DNA of 64,000 nucleotides from Diploptera punctata (GCA_030220185.1 JASPKZ010010239.1:1320001-1384000); one strand, 5' to 3'. Numbered from the stretch's first letter, positions 41,950-52,484 are shown. The notes: generated from the sequence alone by a model not told the origin. Numbers and translations: made by a program.

Positions 41950-42272
41950 CCACCGCTGTGGTCTCGAGGCAGCGTGCTGCCTTGTCACGCAACGGGCCTG
42001 GGTTCAATTCCCAGTCGGGGCAGTTTTTCTAGGTGAGGTTTTTATCGGGGTTTTTCCTCACCTGTAAGACAAATGTCAGGAAACACAAAAGGCCCAAACG
42101 GTCCCCGAAATCATATGGCTATCATCATCATCATCCTTCAGCGGTGTGGAAAGCAACGGGAAGCTACCACACCTACAATTCCCTAGTAAAGCTGCAAGCA
42201 TAGCATGAAAATGCTATGATTGAAGTGAAGGACCTGCTCTCGGGCAGAATTACTATGGATGGATGGATGGAT
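41950..42272 (+). mobile_element. SINE-A copy, plus (right arm of inverted pair)
   Basis: The clearest copy. Head gctgtggtctcgaggcagcg...gggttcaattcccagtcggg (41955-42018), 'gtgaggtttttatcggggtt', 'cctcacctgtaagacaaatg', 'ggcccaaacggtccccgaaa', ATC repeats, 'gtggaaagcaacgggaagct', 'aaggacctgctctcgggcag' and an ATGG tail (42253-42270). tRNA-derived, about 325 bp, and dependent on LINE enzymes in trans. Confidence 0.8.
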
Positions 42273-42689
42273 ACATATTTTAATCTCTATTACGAAAAGT
42301 AGCGGAGTACTCGGTTTCCACTGCCACCTACTAACTCCTATAACAAGTAAACAGTTTATTCATTTTAATCATTTAATCTAATTATTTGTTTTGTTTTAAA
42401 TTATAGCATTCACCGTACTACTTATTTACACGAAATTATTTTCTCTGCACGACACACAACGAAATAGAACGAATTTTAGTTTCTCAAATAGTTGTATACT
42501 TGTGAACCAAGTAGCTGACTTGTGATCATGCGAAATGGCTTTGTTCTGGGACTTAAAAATAATCTGTGCGCCATCACTTATTTAAAAACTTTACCTTCTT
42601 TATATCACTATGGAATCTTGTCGGTTCCAGTATATTAGTAGACGGTTGTGTTTCTGAGGTTCGCGGGTTCAAATCCGGCCGCCGTAGAT
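42273..42689. other. Unassigned, with a tRNA-like remnant at 42640-42690
   Basis: 42640-42690 has a box-B-like gcgggttcaaatccggccgc. The rest is AT-rich. 42300-42350 (taacaagtaaac, tgccacctactaactcct) resembles part of the SINE-B body. Confidence 0.4.
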
Positions 42690-43125
42690 CGAAAATGAAT
42701 CCTGGTGCAGATGGACGCTTAATTTAACTAAAATAAGCAACAAACGGACGACCACTAAAATACAAGAACAAAGACTGGAAGCAATTGAGATGAGATTTTT
42801 AAGAAATATAGCAGGATATACTCTACAGGATAAGAAATGAAATGAAGTTATAAGAAAGGAACAAAATATTTTCAAGTTTACAAATCGAATAATTAAATAT
42901 ACGAACGCCTGGAAAGAACATATTGATAGAATGCCAGATGAAATATTAAAACAATTATTATTGCTAAATTATAAACCACACGGAAGGAGAAATGTTTGAC
43001 GCCCACACAGAAGATGATATGAACAATTTTAATAATTTTAGCTTTCATGAAACCGGAACGAGCCAACAGACTTAATCGCTGGTAGAAGAAGAAGAAGACG
43101 AAGAAGAAGAAGAAGAAGAAGAAAA
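42690..43125 (+). mobile_element. LINE-D-like 3' end with GAA tail
   Basis: Plus-strand codons: KISNKRTTTKIQEQRLEAIE, MRFLRNIAGYTLQDKK, IIKYTNAWKEHIDRMPDEIL, NYKPHGRRNV and RPHRR, followed by 'gaaaccggaacgagccaac' and a long GAA tract (43084-43125). Equivalent to the C-terminal 100 residues of LINE-D. Three stops; dead and 5'-truncated. Confidence 0.7.
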
Positions 43126-44677
43126 AAGAAACTTATATATTTAGATGAGATAGTAGTGTGTAACAGAAGAAAAGTCATTGCTATGATCATGGGGTCTAAA
43201 ATTAATAAATTTGAGTAATAATATTTTATTTACCAGCAGATATATTTCTAGTTTACCATCAGGTATCTCCATGTGTTTTTCGTCGCCTACTGCCCTATGT
43301 GACTTAATTGAAATTGACGTTTTCTCTATAGTCTTAGAGTATTATGTGTTTGTTGGTGCCGAATTGCCTGAGAGGCTTTGAACATACGTACTTGTGTGTG
43401 TAGGCCAGTATGATTTATGGAAACCAGATAAACAATTATGGTTGATTGAAGGTAGCATTTTGAAGGGCTAGGATCAGCAGAATAAACAGCCCCAAGTATT
43501 GACCGTCCTTGATGAAACCATCGTTCAAAATAGATTCGTGCCTCTAGAATTAAAATAGGCCAGTGCTCCCATAGTTGCGAAGAAGTAGTGCATCTATTTC
43601 TTCATTTGTGTTTGCTCACGTTAGAAGATATTTTCCTCTTTATATGCAACAGAATTTTATTTAGAACACATTTTCTTGAAGCTATTTTCCATAATAACTT
43701 TTGTGCTAAATATTTGAACGGTTTTCTTTCTGTCCCCCCTCGCCCTTTCTTGCAATATCTCTTTCTTAGTTCAACATGTTTGTTTGAAAACATTATCGTA
43801 TGTTCCAAGCCCCGCGGTCATCACCAGGCCACAGCTGTCGAGAAAGAATTTTTTAGATTTTGATCACATACCATACATAGTTCACATATTTTAGTGGCTA
43901 CTGATAGAGCTTTCCGTATGAATAATAAGCCAAGGTTAGGTACATCTTCAAGACAATAAGAAGATTTAAAACAAGATACATCCTTGTCTCATAAAAAAAG
44001 AAAAGTATTAAAAGAATTCAAATATGAAAACATTCTTCTTGATGTCCAGATATCATTTAATACATCTATCAATTATAAATATTAATGCCATTATCTCTTA
44101 TTAAAACAATAACTTGAATCGCACAATAAGGTCTTTAATGTAAATGAAAATCCTAACTTCTAGAATAACTTGATGAAACTAGCTACACCTTGCCAACATG
44201 TTTTTTTTCTTCTGTTCCGACATCTGGTAAACTCATTCAGTACTACTTCATCCTACATGCAGTTAGGTCAGTTTTAGAACACGCTTTCATCATATTAGAT
44301 TCAGACTATTATATTATGTTATGAAAGTTACTTGAAGTTAAATTAGGTCATTAGGTTAGTTATGTTAATTTAATGTGTTCATTTTCACGACAGAATCCTT
44401 TATCTCGTTGGAATTAAAGACGAAACAATAGAGACTGAGCCAGCGTACATGTGAGATGAAAATCAACATTCCCACATGTTATAAGTTTTGTTTTAACCTT
44501 AATTTTCAGATATGTTTGCAGGATCCGTAATTCATACATCACGTATTTTCGGTTATTTCTATCTCTATTGTTTTTTCGTTATTTCTTGTACTTCATTCCA
44601 AATATATATATATATAATCAGGTCACAGGTTACACATTACAATAATATTCACTTCGTTTGTATGTTACGAGTATTTT
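43126..44677. other. No recognised feature
   Basis: 1.5 kb without coding or repeat matches. A frame of 91 codons at 43588-43863 lacks recognisable motifs and overlaps an antisense frame. Confidence 0.4.
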
Positions 44678-44942
44678 AATTGAATGAGTCATTTCGAAAA
44701 GGGGTCATCTACAGCTCATCAAATTTTACAAAAGAGGGGAAAAACTGATTCAACTTGTTCAGGATAAAGCGTTGAATATGAAATTGCTACAGAATAAAGT
44801 TAGAAAGTGGTAAAGGAATAGTATAGTTGATTCGTTCTCACGCGGAAACGATGGAAGTAGATATGTAAACATGGAATAATGAAATAAGTAAATTTCAGAA
44901 ACAAATAGCAGATGATCCGTTTTCGAAATGACTCATTCAATT
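44678..44942. mobile_element. MITE with 23-bp inverted ends
   Basis: 265 bp with termini AATTGAATGAGTCATTTCGA (then AAA) on the left and its complement on the right, and a further partially matching 8 bp (ggggtcatct / cggatcatct). No coding capacity. Target duplication not certain because the ends are AT-rich. Superfamily unknown. Confidence 0.7.
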
Positions 44943-45579
44943 ATAATAAGTTGTCAATCCTTTATTTAAAATTTTAACACGTCACCAAAGCAAACACAGG
45001 TCTATTGTGGAAACAAAAATTCCAAATTACCATTGGAACAATTGGCATATCAAGAGAAGTTCTATTTAAAATAACTTCAGATAGTTGGAACATTTAAAAA
45101 AAAAATGCGAAATCAATGTCACTATTTACGAAGTCTCAAGAATTTAAGGTAATGAAGTTAAGGCAGTCAAGTGTGCGTGTAAAACAGGAGATATATGGTA
45201 AAAATCCCAGGGAAGATGATTTTTTTTCTGTCTGAAATATCAATCACAGGTTTATTTCCTTCAATTTGAATTGAATCCAATTTTAAAACTTGTTGCTACT
45301 AAATATTCTCGATTTGAACGAAATAATTAGACTTAAAAATGTCATTATCAGTAATTAAATATTTATGTGAAATACATTCAGCAGATAGATAATCAAGGAA
45401 CTGTAATATACAAATTAATTAAATATTCAGTCTTTCCAGATGAAATGAATCTAGATATAATAATTTTCAGTCGGTAATTCCCGGTTTCTACGGTAGCCGT
45501 ATAGTTTGTAGATAGGCCCTAATTATTAAATTCAAGGTGAGTTATAACAAAGAGCAATAAAGGGTAATAGAGTATGCTG
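44943..45579. other. No recognised feature
   Basis: AT-rich sequence. Confidence 0.4.
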
Positions 45580-45770
45580 TCATATCTTTAGAGCATAAAA
45601 AGAGTGTACAATTCAATCATATTAATCAGCTGTTTGTATATGTTGATGACGTATTATTATTAGGCGATAGGGAGGAAATACTAAAAGTCAACATACTCTC
45701 TCTACTTATAACGTTAAAATTCTAGGACTGGAAGTAATTATCAACAGTAATCTAACAAAAGGTTGCGTTT
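45580..45770 (+). mobile_element. LINE-A RT palm fragment
   Basis: Plus strand gives QLFVYVDDVLLLGDREEILK (catalytic YVDD in place of YADD), then, after a frameshift, KILGLEVIINS. It matches the LINE-A order 'L.VYADDV.LLG....NT...L...S...GLEVN..KTK'. The downstream LINE-A part appears at 47436, so about 1.66 kb of other DNA, including a numt, separates the two. Confidence 0.65.
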
Positions 45771-45847
45771 TTTCTGAAAAAATCACGAAAACAAAGTCGC
45801 GAAAGATTTTGCCTAATGAAAAACTCAACATCGCCTTGGATTTGGAG
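45771..45847. other. Unassigned spacer before the numt
   Basis: Nothing recognised. Confidence 0.3.
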
Positions 45848-45934
45848 TGATTATTTAGCGAATAATAAATCCTAGAAGACCAATAGCTAGTATAGCAAAA
45901 ATTATACCTAAATTAACGAATGCTTCTTTTTTCC
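45848..45934 (-). pseudogene. cox1: numt segment: mitochondrial COX1
   Basis: The minus strand reads GKKEAFVNLGIIFAILAIGL followed by LGFII. Cytochrome c oxidase subunit I has this stretch (GKKEAF.NLGMI.AM.AIG.LGF.VWAHHMF), just before the copper/haem-ligand WAHH region, which is lost here. Standard-code ATA codons would be Met under the insect mitochondrial code, bringing the match closer. Joined directly to ND5 sequence, which is not the mitochondrial gene order. Confidence 0.8.
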
Positions 45935-46345
45935 CAAATAAAAAAGAAAAAACCAAAAATATTTAAGTATCTTAATGAAACTGTTTCCAAAATTAAATCT
46001 TTAGAATAAAATCCTGCCAAAAAAGGTATACCACATAATGCAAAATTAGAAATTATTAAACAAGATGAAGTTAAAGGCATTTGAGAAGATAAATTCCCTA
46101 TCAAACGAATCAACTAATAAACTAATTAATTCTATTTCCATTCTATTCCTTATACAATCCAAATAATAAACAAAATTTCATCTACCAAAATTTAATATCC
46201 AAGCAATAGCCATCAATAACGCTACATCACCAATACGATTGGATAAAGCAGTTAACATCCCAGCGTTATAAGATTTTACATTTTGATGATTTATTAGCTA
46301 AAAAATAATTATAATGTTTAATATTTACCAAATGTGAGATTATAT
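45935..46345 (-). pseudogene. nad5: numt segment: mitochondrial ND5, internally deleted
   Basis: Two blocks on the minus strand. 46111-45975: RLIGNLSSQMPLTSSCLIIS, NFALCGIPFLAGFYSKDLIL, ETVSL, a core segment of NADH dehydrogenase subunit 5. 46340-46125 (earlier in the gene): YNAGMLTALSNRIGDVALLM-like codons and AIAWILNFG-W-F, with frame breaks. The gene part between these blocks (roughly 100+ residues by my recollection of the family) is absent. In the nucleus this is non-functional. Confidence 0.85.
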
Positions 46346-47435
46346 ATTCCGATCTTACTTCCAGCGATTTGTAAGCCAGCTGGGTAGTTATAAATAGCAT
46401 TTTAAATCTCTTTGGGCTTGGGAAAAATCAATAGCAGATGATTGTATGAGAAATAACTATTAGCAATAATGCAAATTCATTGTACAACATTTAATACTTT
46501 TTTAGAACAACAGAACTAACTCTTTTTGTGATTTTTGAAGTTGTTTTCTTTTGGCGTTTCCTCCTGTACCATATCGATCGTACATTGTTGAAACGATATC
46601 CTTGTCAAAGAAGTTAATTTGTGGAGATATCACTCATTAGAAACAGGAAGAGGCAATTTTATCTACAACAAGAGGCAAAATTATGGGTCTATGAGATAAA
46701 TAGTCGTAAGTAATGTTATAAGTGATTTCCAAATCTTCAATTAATTCATGAGTCACGAAGTAAGGAGTGAATTTGTCAGTAGTATTTGGAAACTAAGAGT
46801 GGTATTTGTTAGGACTATTTAACGAATAAAAAGAAGCCGTTTACTCAAAAATCTTTATTTAAATATAGTTGCGAGTATTTTTAAAATATTTATATATTTA
46901 ATTTAGCGGCGATGTTTAAAAACAAATCAGAAATGTATAGTTGTTCCATTTGTTTTTCCACTGCAACTTGGTCATTTTATTTATTGCCAAATAGATTCTT
47001 AATATCGTAAGAATCAACACTAGTGGAGAAAAAATTAAACACATCAAACTGTATATTATAGCCTACATTATAGGGATTAATTCATTTTTTTGGAAACAAC
47101 TTAGTAAAATCAGTATTTAAAAACACAGTTATTGAACACAGAATTATCAAATGTGCAGGTCGAAAGAACCTGATTATTATTTGCTACATTCAATGTATAC
47201 TCGTTGGATAGCCAGTCACTGCACAATAATGATCTGTCCTGTTCAGAATATTAAAAAAAAAGAAGGAGAAGTCATTCTAACTTCTCCCAGAAGAAGGTAA
47301 ATAGAATTCGATAAAGAACCAGCAAATACCACTGTGATTGGTTGTAAAACGAAATTCCTTAAAACGTGCTTGATCATTGACTCCCATTCGGGGGCATGGG
47401 TTTAATAGTCAATAAATTAAATAGGCCTTATAACA
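46346..47435. other. No recognised feature
   Basis: AT-rich DNA. It contains gtcattctaacttctcccagaa at 47271-47292, which recurs at 47609-47630 in the LINE-A relic. Confidence 0.4.
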
Positions 47436-48095
47436 TTTAAATCATTATGAATGGGAATACACTTAACAACAAATGAGGGATGTTTCGAAGAAGTAGCGGA
47501 AACTAAATACTTATGAACAACAATTACACACAGGAATGAGTTGCAGGAGGAAATTTAACATCGGTTCCACTCTGAACTCGCATGTTGTTATGCTTTACGG
47601 AGACACTGGTCATTCTAACTTCTCCCAGAAATGTTAAACTATATACTAAAACCTATGTAGGCCTATTACATTCGTAGCGAAACATGGTCTCTTACTTTAA
47701 GAGAGCAATAACTATTGCTATTATTCGAAATTAAAGAGCTAAGGATCATTTTTTGATAAAATAGAGTCGAAAAGAAGGCGGATGGAGGAAAATACATAAA
47801 AGTGAACTCCATGATATTTATGGGAAACCTGTATAAAATGTCAGTTAAGTATCGTAAACTGTGAAGGGTAGAACAGGCCTATATGACACATATTAGGATT
47901 AAAATAAAGGCTTGGTAACTTAATGTGTGAAGCCCAGAGGAAAAGCGCTCAGCAAGTAGGTGAAGATTGAGCTGGAAGAATATGCCTAACATTAACTATT
48001 ATTTTATGGAGATGAATTATACAAGGAAGTATTTGAAAATATTACTGAAGATATGTCCGCAGGTTGATGAATCTCGGTTCGATATTATCAATTAA
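47436..48095 (+). mobile_element. LINE-A relic, C-terminal half, highly diverged
   Basis: Follows the LINE-A order in broken frames: 'aatgggaatacacttaacaa' (NGNGQLMTN position), 'tttcgaagaagtagcggaaa' (FEEVAE), 'caattacacacaggaatgag' (ITNRNE), 'gcatgttgttatgctttacg' (ACYYAL), 'gtagcgaaacatggtctctt' (CETWSL), 'aagtgaactccatgatattt', and the end 'tgatgaatctcggttcgata' (47 near 48064-48086). Old copy. Confidence 0.6.
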
Positions 48096-48946
48096 TTATC
48101 CATCTCAAAATATTAAATTTAACTCCCCTAAACATTGTGTTGATTCGAGTACTGAAATACTCAACAATTTCAGAAGTTACTTTGGGTCTATATTATATGA
48201 ACGATTATATATTATAAATCATCAGGTAACATTTTGTAATTACAGGGTTTACGAAATGTTCTACATTTTTTAGACATTTAATTATTTTGTTAAATGTAAA
48301 TGTCGACTCCAGAATATTTTAAACTAGAGGGTTAGAACGCATGTTTGGAGTGTTCTTGTAGCGAAAAGGGATGATTAGGAAATAAGGCGGGTGCTTAGCA
48401 AGCGACAATAAGCACACCATCAAACCCTCTCTTCCATCCGTTCCAATTGCCAGCAATCGCAACAACTTGCGAGCGAGCTTTTCCATTGGTCCAAATGATT
48501 CATCCGGGACCAATAACATAGTATTACTGTGCTGCCGAGTTGACCTCTTCCATAAGAGCTCTGCCTTTTGCCCTGCATATCGCCTGCCCGCCATACAGAA
48601 TGACGGAATTCATGTGCCTTATATTTCAACAAGGTAATTTTATACATAGTTTTCAAGCAAGAATAGTATAAGTCAACAACTACGAGAACTGAAAGCAAAA
48701 ATAATCATGAACTTATATTTTATAAGTATGTAATATAAAATTTAGGTTCTAAATTACAGGATCATGGATTGCATAAGATCTTGATAATCCCATCATACAT
48801 TATATCGGGATATACTAATGAAAGCGGACTTCAAACTGAAAATTTTGAGTAAGATACCAATGATTGAAATTGCATATATCAGAAACTAAAATATTTTTAA
48901 TTTACAAAGAGAGGTCTCATACATTAAAAAAATAGTGATGAGATAC
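48096..48946. other. No recognised feature
   Basis: Two overlapping minus-strand frames (48594-48319 and 48698-48420) in a GC-richer patch. No recognisable domain; they overlap in different frames, so at most one could be real. Confidence 0.4.
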
Positions 48947-49355
48947 AAACTTAAAATATATACCATTTTGGCAGGTCCTCAACTGTGTTAAAATATTATA
49001 TTAAATTTTATCTGGAGTCCTTTCGGAAGTTAACTGCCATCATCAGCAGGGTGCGTATCTGCTACTAGTTGTTGTTGATTAAGACGTAGTAGACTCGATG
49101 TGTCTTTAGTAGCAACTGACTTGTTTCTGACGATCTCATATAACGGATTGTATGACTGAGATGCGTTCTCATCGTCAAAAACAAGTCAGTTATTACTAAA
49201 GACACATCGAGTCTGCAACGTCTTAACCAACAACAACTAGTAGCAAATACGCACCCTGCTGATGATGGAAGTTAACTTCCGAAAGGCATTCAGATAATAT
49301 TTTAACATAGTTGAGGACGACGGCGCCTGCCAAAAGGGTATATATTTTAAGTTTT
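48947..49355. mobile_element. Foldback element: 409-bp near-perfect inverted repeat
   Basis: Arms of about 180 bp (48947-49130 and 49160-49355) are inverted copies sharing 'aaacttaaaatatatacc', 'ttttggcag', 'cctttcggaagttaact', 'catcatcagcagggtgcg', 'gctactagttgttgttg', 'agactcgatgtgtctttagta' and 'actgacttgttt'. The outermost ends are AT-rich and include the same aaacttaaaatatatacc, so the true boundary may lie a little inside. No coding. Transcripts would form a long hairpin. Each arm has hammerhead-like boxes. Confidence 0.8.
49259..49284 (+). ncRNA. Partial hammerhead-like core in foldback arm
   Basis: CTGATGA (49259-49265, exact consensus), hairpin GGAAG-TTAA-CTTCC (49267-49280), then GAAA (49281-49284). 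The mirror copy in the left arm is CTGATGA at 49046-49040 and GAAA at 49024-49021 on the minus strand. The third element (helix III with UH and the closing strand of helix I) is not evident: GAAAGGCATTCAG follows where GAAACGTC would be expected. Two of three core pieces only. Confidence 0.3.
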
Positions 49356-49660
49356 ATTATCATCAATATTCATATCAACGGAATTTTATTAGTATAAACA
49401 AAATTGGCTATATACAGTGCCGTTAATAAGTACTCAATTGGTGTGAAAAGAGCCCCTCCCCTCCTATCAAACCTTACGTCGGATAGGTTGACAAGGTAAA
49501 ACATTGTTACTCACTAGTTAGTTGTGTTCAGTGCGCCTGATGCCGTAGGAGGAGGGGTTGGCATATTTTCATACCTAGTGAGCTGTGCTGTAAGAAGCCG
49601 GATATTGCAGCCTAGGTTCAATAAAAAATAACAGAACTGAATTTTTAATTTGAAATTATT
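49356..49660. other. No recognised feature
   Basis: Single-copy-looking sequence between the foldback element and the Copia element. Confidence 0.4.
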
Positions 49661-49853
49661 TGTGATGAAAGAATAATTTGGAAGATTGATAATTTATGTA
49701 CCGGTATATAAGTAGCATTTGTTTACGTTTATTATATAATTCTGTTTTTTTCTAAGTGGCTTGATGATTCCTGTAGCCATATTATTTTTTGTCTTTATTA
49801 ATCAAACAATACAAACAGAAATAAGTATCGAACTGCAAACTATTATTTTTATG
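49661..49853 (+). repeat. Copia 5' LTR
   Basis: Begins TGTGATGAAAGAATAATTTG and aligns with 53190-53375: 'gattgataattta-gta', 'taagtagcatttgtttacg', 'ttcctgta', 'attaagcaca/aatacaaacag' and 'aactattatttt'. Numerous differences between the two LTRs mean an old insertion. Confidence 0.75.
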
Positions 49854-50484
49854 TGTGAATTCTTTAAACTATAAATACAAAATACATAATTGAAGTCGAC
49901 AGTTTGTGTTGGAAGTGAATATTGTGATTTTATCCTGAAAATATTTCGAGAAGTAATTACACAAAGTGGCCGATCAGGAGTAGTATTTTAATCCGATCCT
50001 CAATAAGGATTATTATAAGTATTGGAAAATTATGTGCCAGGTTTCCATTGGTTTCCTTAATTTTCTGTCAAGCAAATGACTCCGGTTTCGCTGGGGAACT
50101 GGACGCAGTTCAGACCTAACAAGAATAATTATGTGCTTACATTTTTGGACACGTGAGACCTGAATATTTAATTTATATTAGACATTTCCAGAATGCCGAA
50201 GAATGTTGGGAGCTCTATCTCAAATACACGACAGAGCCATTTCCATGGACATCGCCATGTGTCTTCGTGAACTGGGTAGCATTCAGAAGACAGACGACAT
50301 GGACATATCGGCCAACACAGAAAAAAATCTAGAGATTGTAACCAAGTAGACGATTGTTTAAATCAAGTTTGATAACCACACGTATATTCATTCACGTTGG
50401 CTGGTTTAGAGACAGATCTAAATATTTTACCTACGGCGGAATCACCATGCTTGTTTCAATCTTACCTCTCGGCAAGTGAAGTTG

Positions 50485-50880
50485 GATCTCGTATTTGAAC
50501 AGAAAAGTATCGACGCGACTGAAATCCTCAACAGACACTGATCTGACAACAAGAAAAACGAAGGAAAACTTCAAAACTTTACCAACAAGTAGAGGAGCTC
50601 CAAGAACAAAAATACGAATGATCAGAAGTGCTACGGATGTTGTACGTGGAAACATATCTCCACTCAACGCCCTGGACCAAAGGGAGACAAAACATTTTAC
50701 AAGACGAAGAGAGAAAATATTGGGTAAAAAAGCCAAGAAGACTCGGTTTCTTCTTCTCAGAATAAAGAATAAAAGTCAAAATCTAAGACTCTCATGTCTG
50801 CAGTGTTCAGAGGTTAAATATTAATTATTTTGATTCGTGTGCCTCACATCACACAAAAACCAGACTTTCGGTGCTTTGTG
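50485..50880 (+). pseudogene. Copia gag nucleocapsid and protease start
   Basis: Frames around 50615-50700 read KCYGCCTWKHISTQRPGPKG, a damaged CCHC zinc knuckle (C-x2-C-x4-H-x4-[C lost to R]). At about 50825-50860, INYFDSCASHHTKTRLS follows, corresponding to the Copia protease D-S-G-A/S...H motif with Gly changed to Cys. Frameshifts separate the two parts. Upstream gag is unrecognisable. Confidence 0.7.
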
Positions 50881-51419
50881 GAATTCTAACCAGCTATGGG
50901 CCTATTCAGATTGTGATATAGTATTCAGGACATTTGTGGAAAGCTACGTACATTATTCGAAACCTTAACCTGAAAATAAACTTGCTGTTCATGCAGCTGT
51001 AGATGATACTGAGTATGAGAGTGATAAAGTGCAAGTGGTCGAGTCTAAAGTCATGATGTGTCATGTTGCTTGAAAGACTCTGTAATTTTTTGACAGCGCC
51101 ATCAAGAAATTTCCAGAACTTGACCGAACGAAAGAGGATTTAAAGGAACAACTGTATGATGTATTTGTGAAAGGAAAAAGATGTTTAAAGTGTAATTTTC
51201 AAAGATGATTATCTTATGTGTAAGTAAAGTGAGCAGTAAAAAAAGTGACTTATTGATTTGATATGGGCGCTTGAAGATGGGAAAACGGTTTTATCTTGAG
51301 GACAGAAGTGATGGTGAAGATGATGAAGGAGAGAAACGTTTTTCGTAATCAATTTTATAGGCAACCATGAGAGAGGAGGAAGGCATGGGAATGTTTAAGC
51401 AGAAAATTTTCTTAGGAGA

Positions 51420-51835
51420 TCACATTTAAGGCGGCAATGGAGGAGGAATTTGATAACTTTATAAAAAGGAAGTATGCCACATTATAGAGCGATCTTTAAA
51501 TGCAAATTAGATCGATAATAAGTGGGTATTTTGTATGAAGATGGATCTAAATAGGTATAAGGCGAGACATGTTGCTAGTTGTTTCAGGCAGAGACAAGGA
51601 ATGGATTTTTCAGAAAAAATGCTCATTGTGAAACACAGAATTCTACTAGCTCTAAGTCCTTACAATAAATGGATTCATGAACATGCTAACGTAGAGTGTG
51701 CTTACCTTCACAGTAGTTTGAGTGAAGATATATACATGGAGCAGTCTTACTATTTTGAGGTTGAAGAAAATAATAGAAAGCGATATGTATGTAAACTCTA
51801 CAAAATCTTTATGGATTAAAGCAAGGTGAGAGAAT
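51420..51835 (+). pseudogene. Copia reverse transcriptase, N-terminal part
   Basis: Plus strand: MKMDLNRYKARHVASCFRQR, QGMDFSEKMLIVKHRILLAL, SPYNKWIHEHANVECAYLHS, SLSEDIYMEQ, FEVEENNRKRYVCKLYKI, a frame of 94 codons (51535-51819), then LYGLKQGERMW after a frameshift. Matches the Copia RT order 'YKARLVARGF.Q..G.DF.E.F.PV.K...R.LLALA...W..HQ.DV..AYL.G.L.E.IYM.QP.GF' up to 'SLYGLKQ..R.W'. The catalytic YVDD box is not recognisable. Confidence 0.85.
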
Positions 51836-52177
51836 GTGGCATAGGCATAATCATAGAATATGATAGAAATGTAACCTTGTGTTTTGTATGTTAGAATTAT
51901 AAAATATATATAATTATTGTTATTTACTTAGATTTGCTAGATTTTAGGATATAATCCACAGTAGGCATTTAAGAGAGAAACTGCAAAAAGGTTAGATATA
52001 TTTGGGTGCTGATGCAAAGTTTGTATATGTCCATTTGAGAAGGCCAGATAGTAATATTGTTGTATTTGATCAGTCTGAGGAAGTACGTCAGGAGTTGGTA
52101 GTTATTTAATATTACTTGTGAAAATGTGTCAACGCCATTAGCACAGGGGTTTGAACCTGGTTTTAATATTGGTTTTT

Positions 52178-52484
52178 CTTCTTCTTCTTCTTCTTCTACT
52201 TCATGAAATTAGGCCTTTTGACCTATTTTCACATCAAGTGGGATTTGTGAATCTTCCCATCTAGTAAATGGGCGTCCATCACTTCTATGCCCTATTGGTT
52301 TGTACTTTAGTAACAGCTGAGGGATTCTATCTGTAGGCATTCTTTTAACATGTACATACTAGTTGTTTCTCACATTGTCAACTCTATTTGTTAAATTAAA
52401 GATATTTAAGCCTTTCCTAATATATGATATTGGTTTTTATGGGATTTTTTATAATTTAAAAATATTTAATCCCTTCCTAATATC
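52178..52484 (-). mobile_element. RTE-like LINE 3' end with GAA tail inserted in Copia, 14-bp TSD
   Basis: Flanked by taatattggttttt at 52164-52177 and 52485-52498. Minus strand encodes HVKRMPTDRIPQLLLKYKPI, GHRSDGRPFTRWEDSQIPLD, VKIGQKA and a stop, then a GAA tail (complement of cttcttcttcttctt, 52178-52196). Near the right end a segment of about 57 bp containing the target site occurs twice (about 52408-52440 and 52465-52498), which complicates the exact boundary. Confidence 0.7.

Noticed and set aside
45848..46345. Mitochondrial contamination instead of a numt
   Set aside because: COX1 and ND5 are joined in a non-mitochondrial order with internal deletion and frame damage, and both sides continue into nuclear repeats.
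48319..48698. Two minus-strand frames in a GC-richer patch
   Set aside because: They overlap each other in different frames and show no family motif. Left as unassigned.
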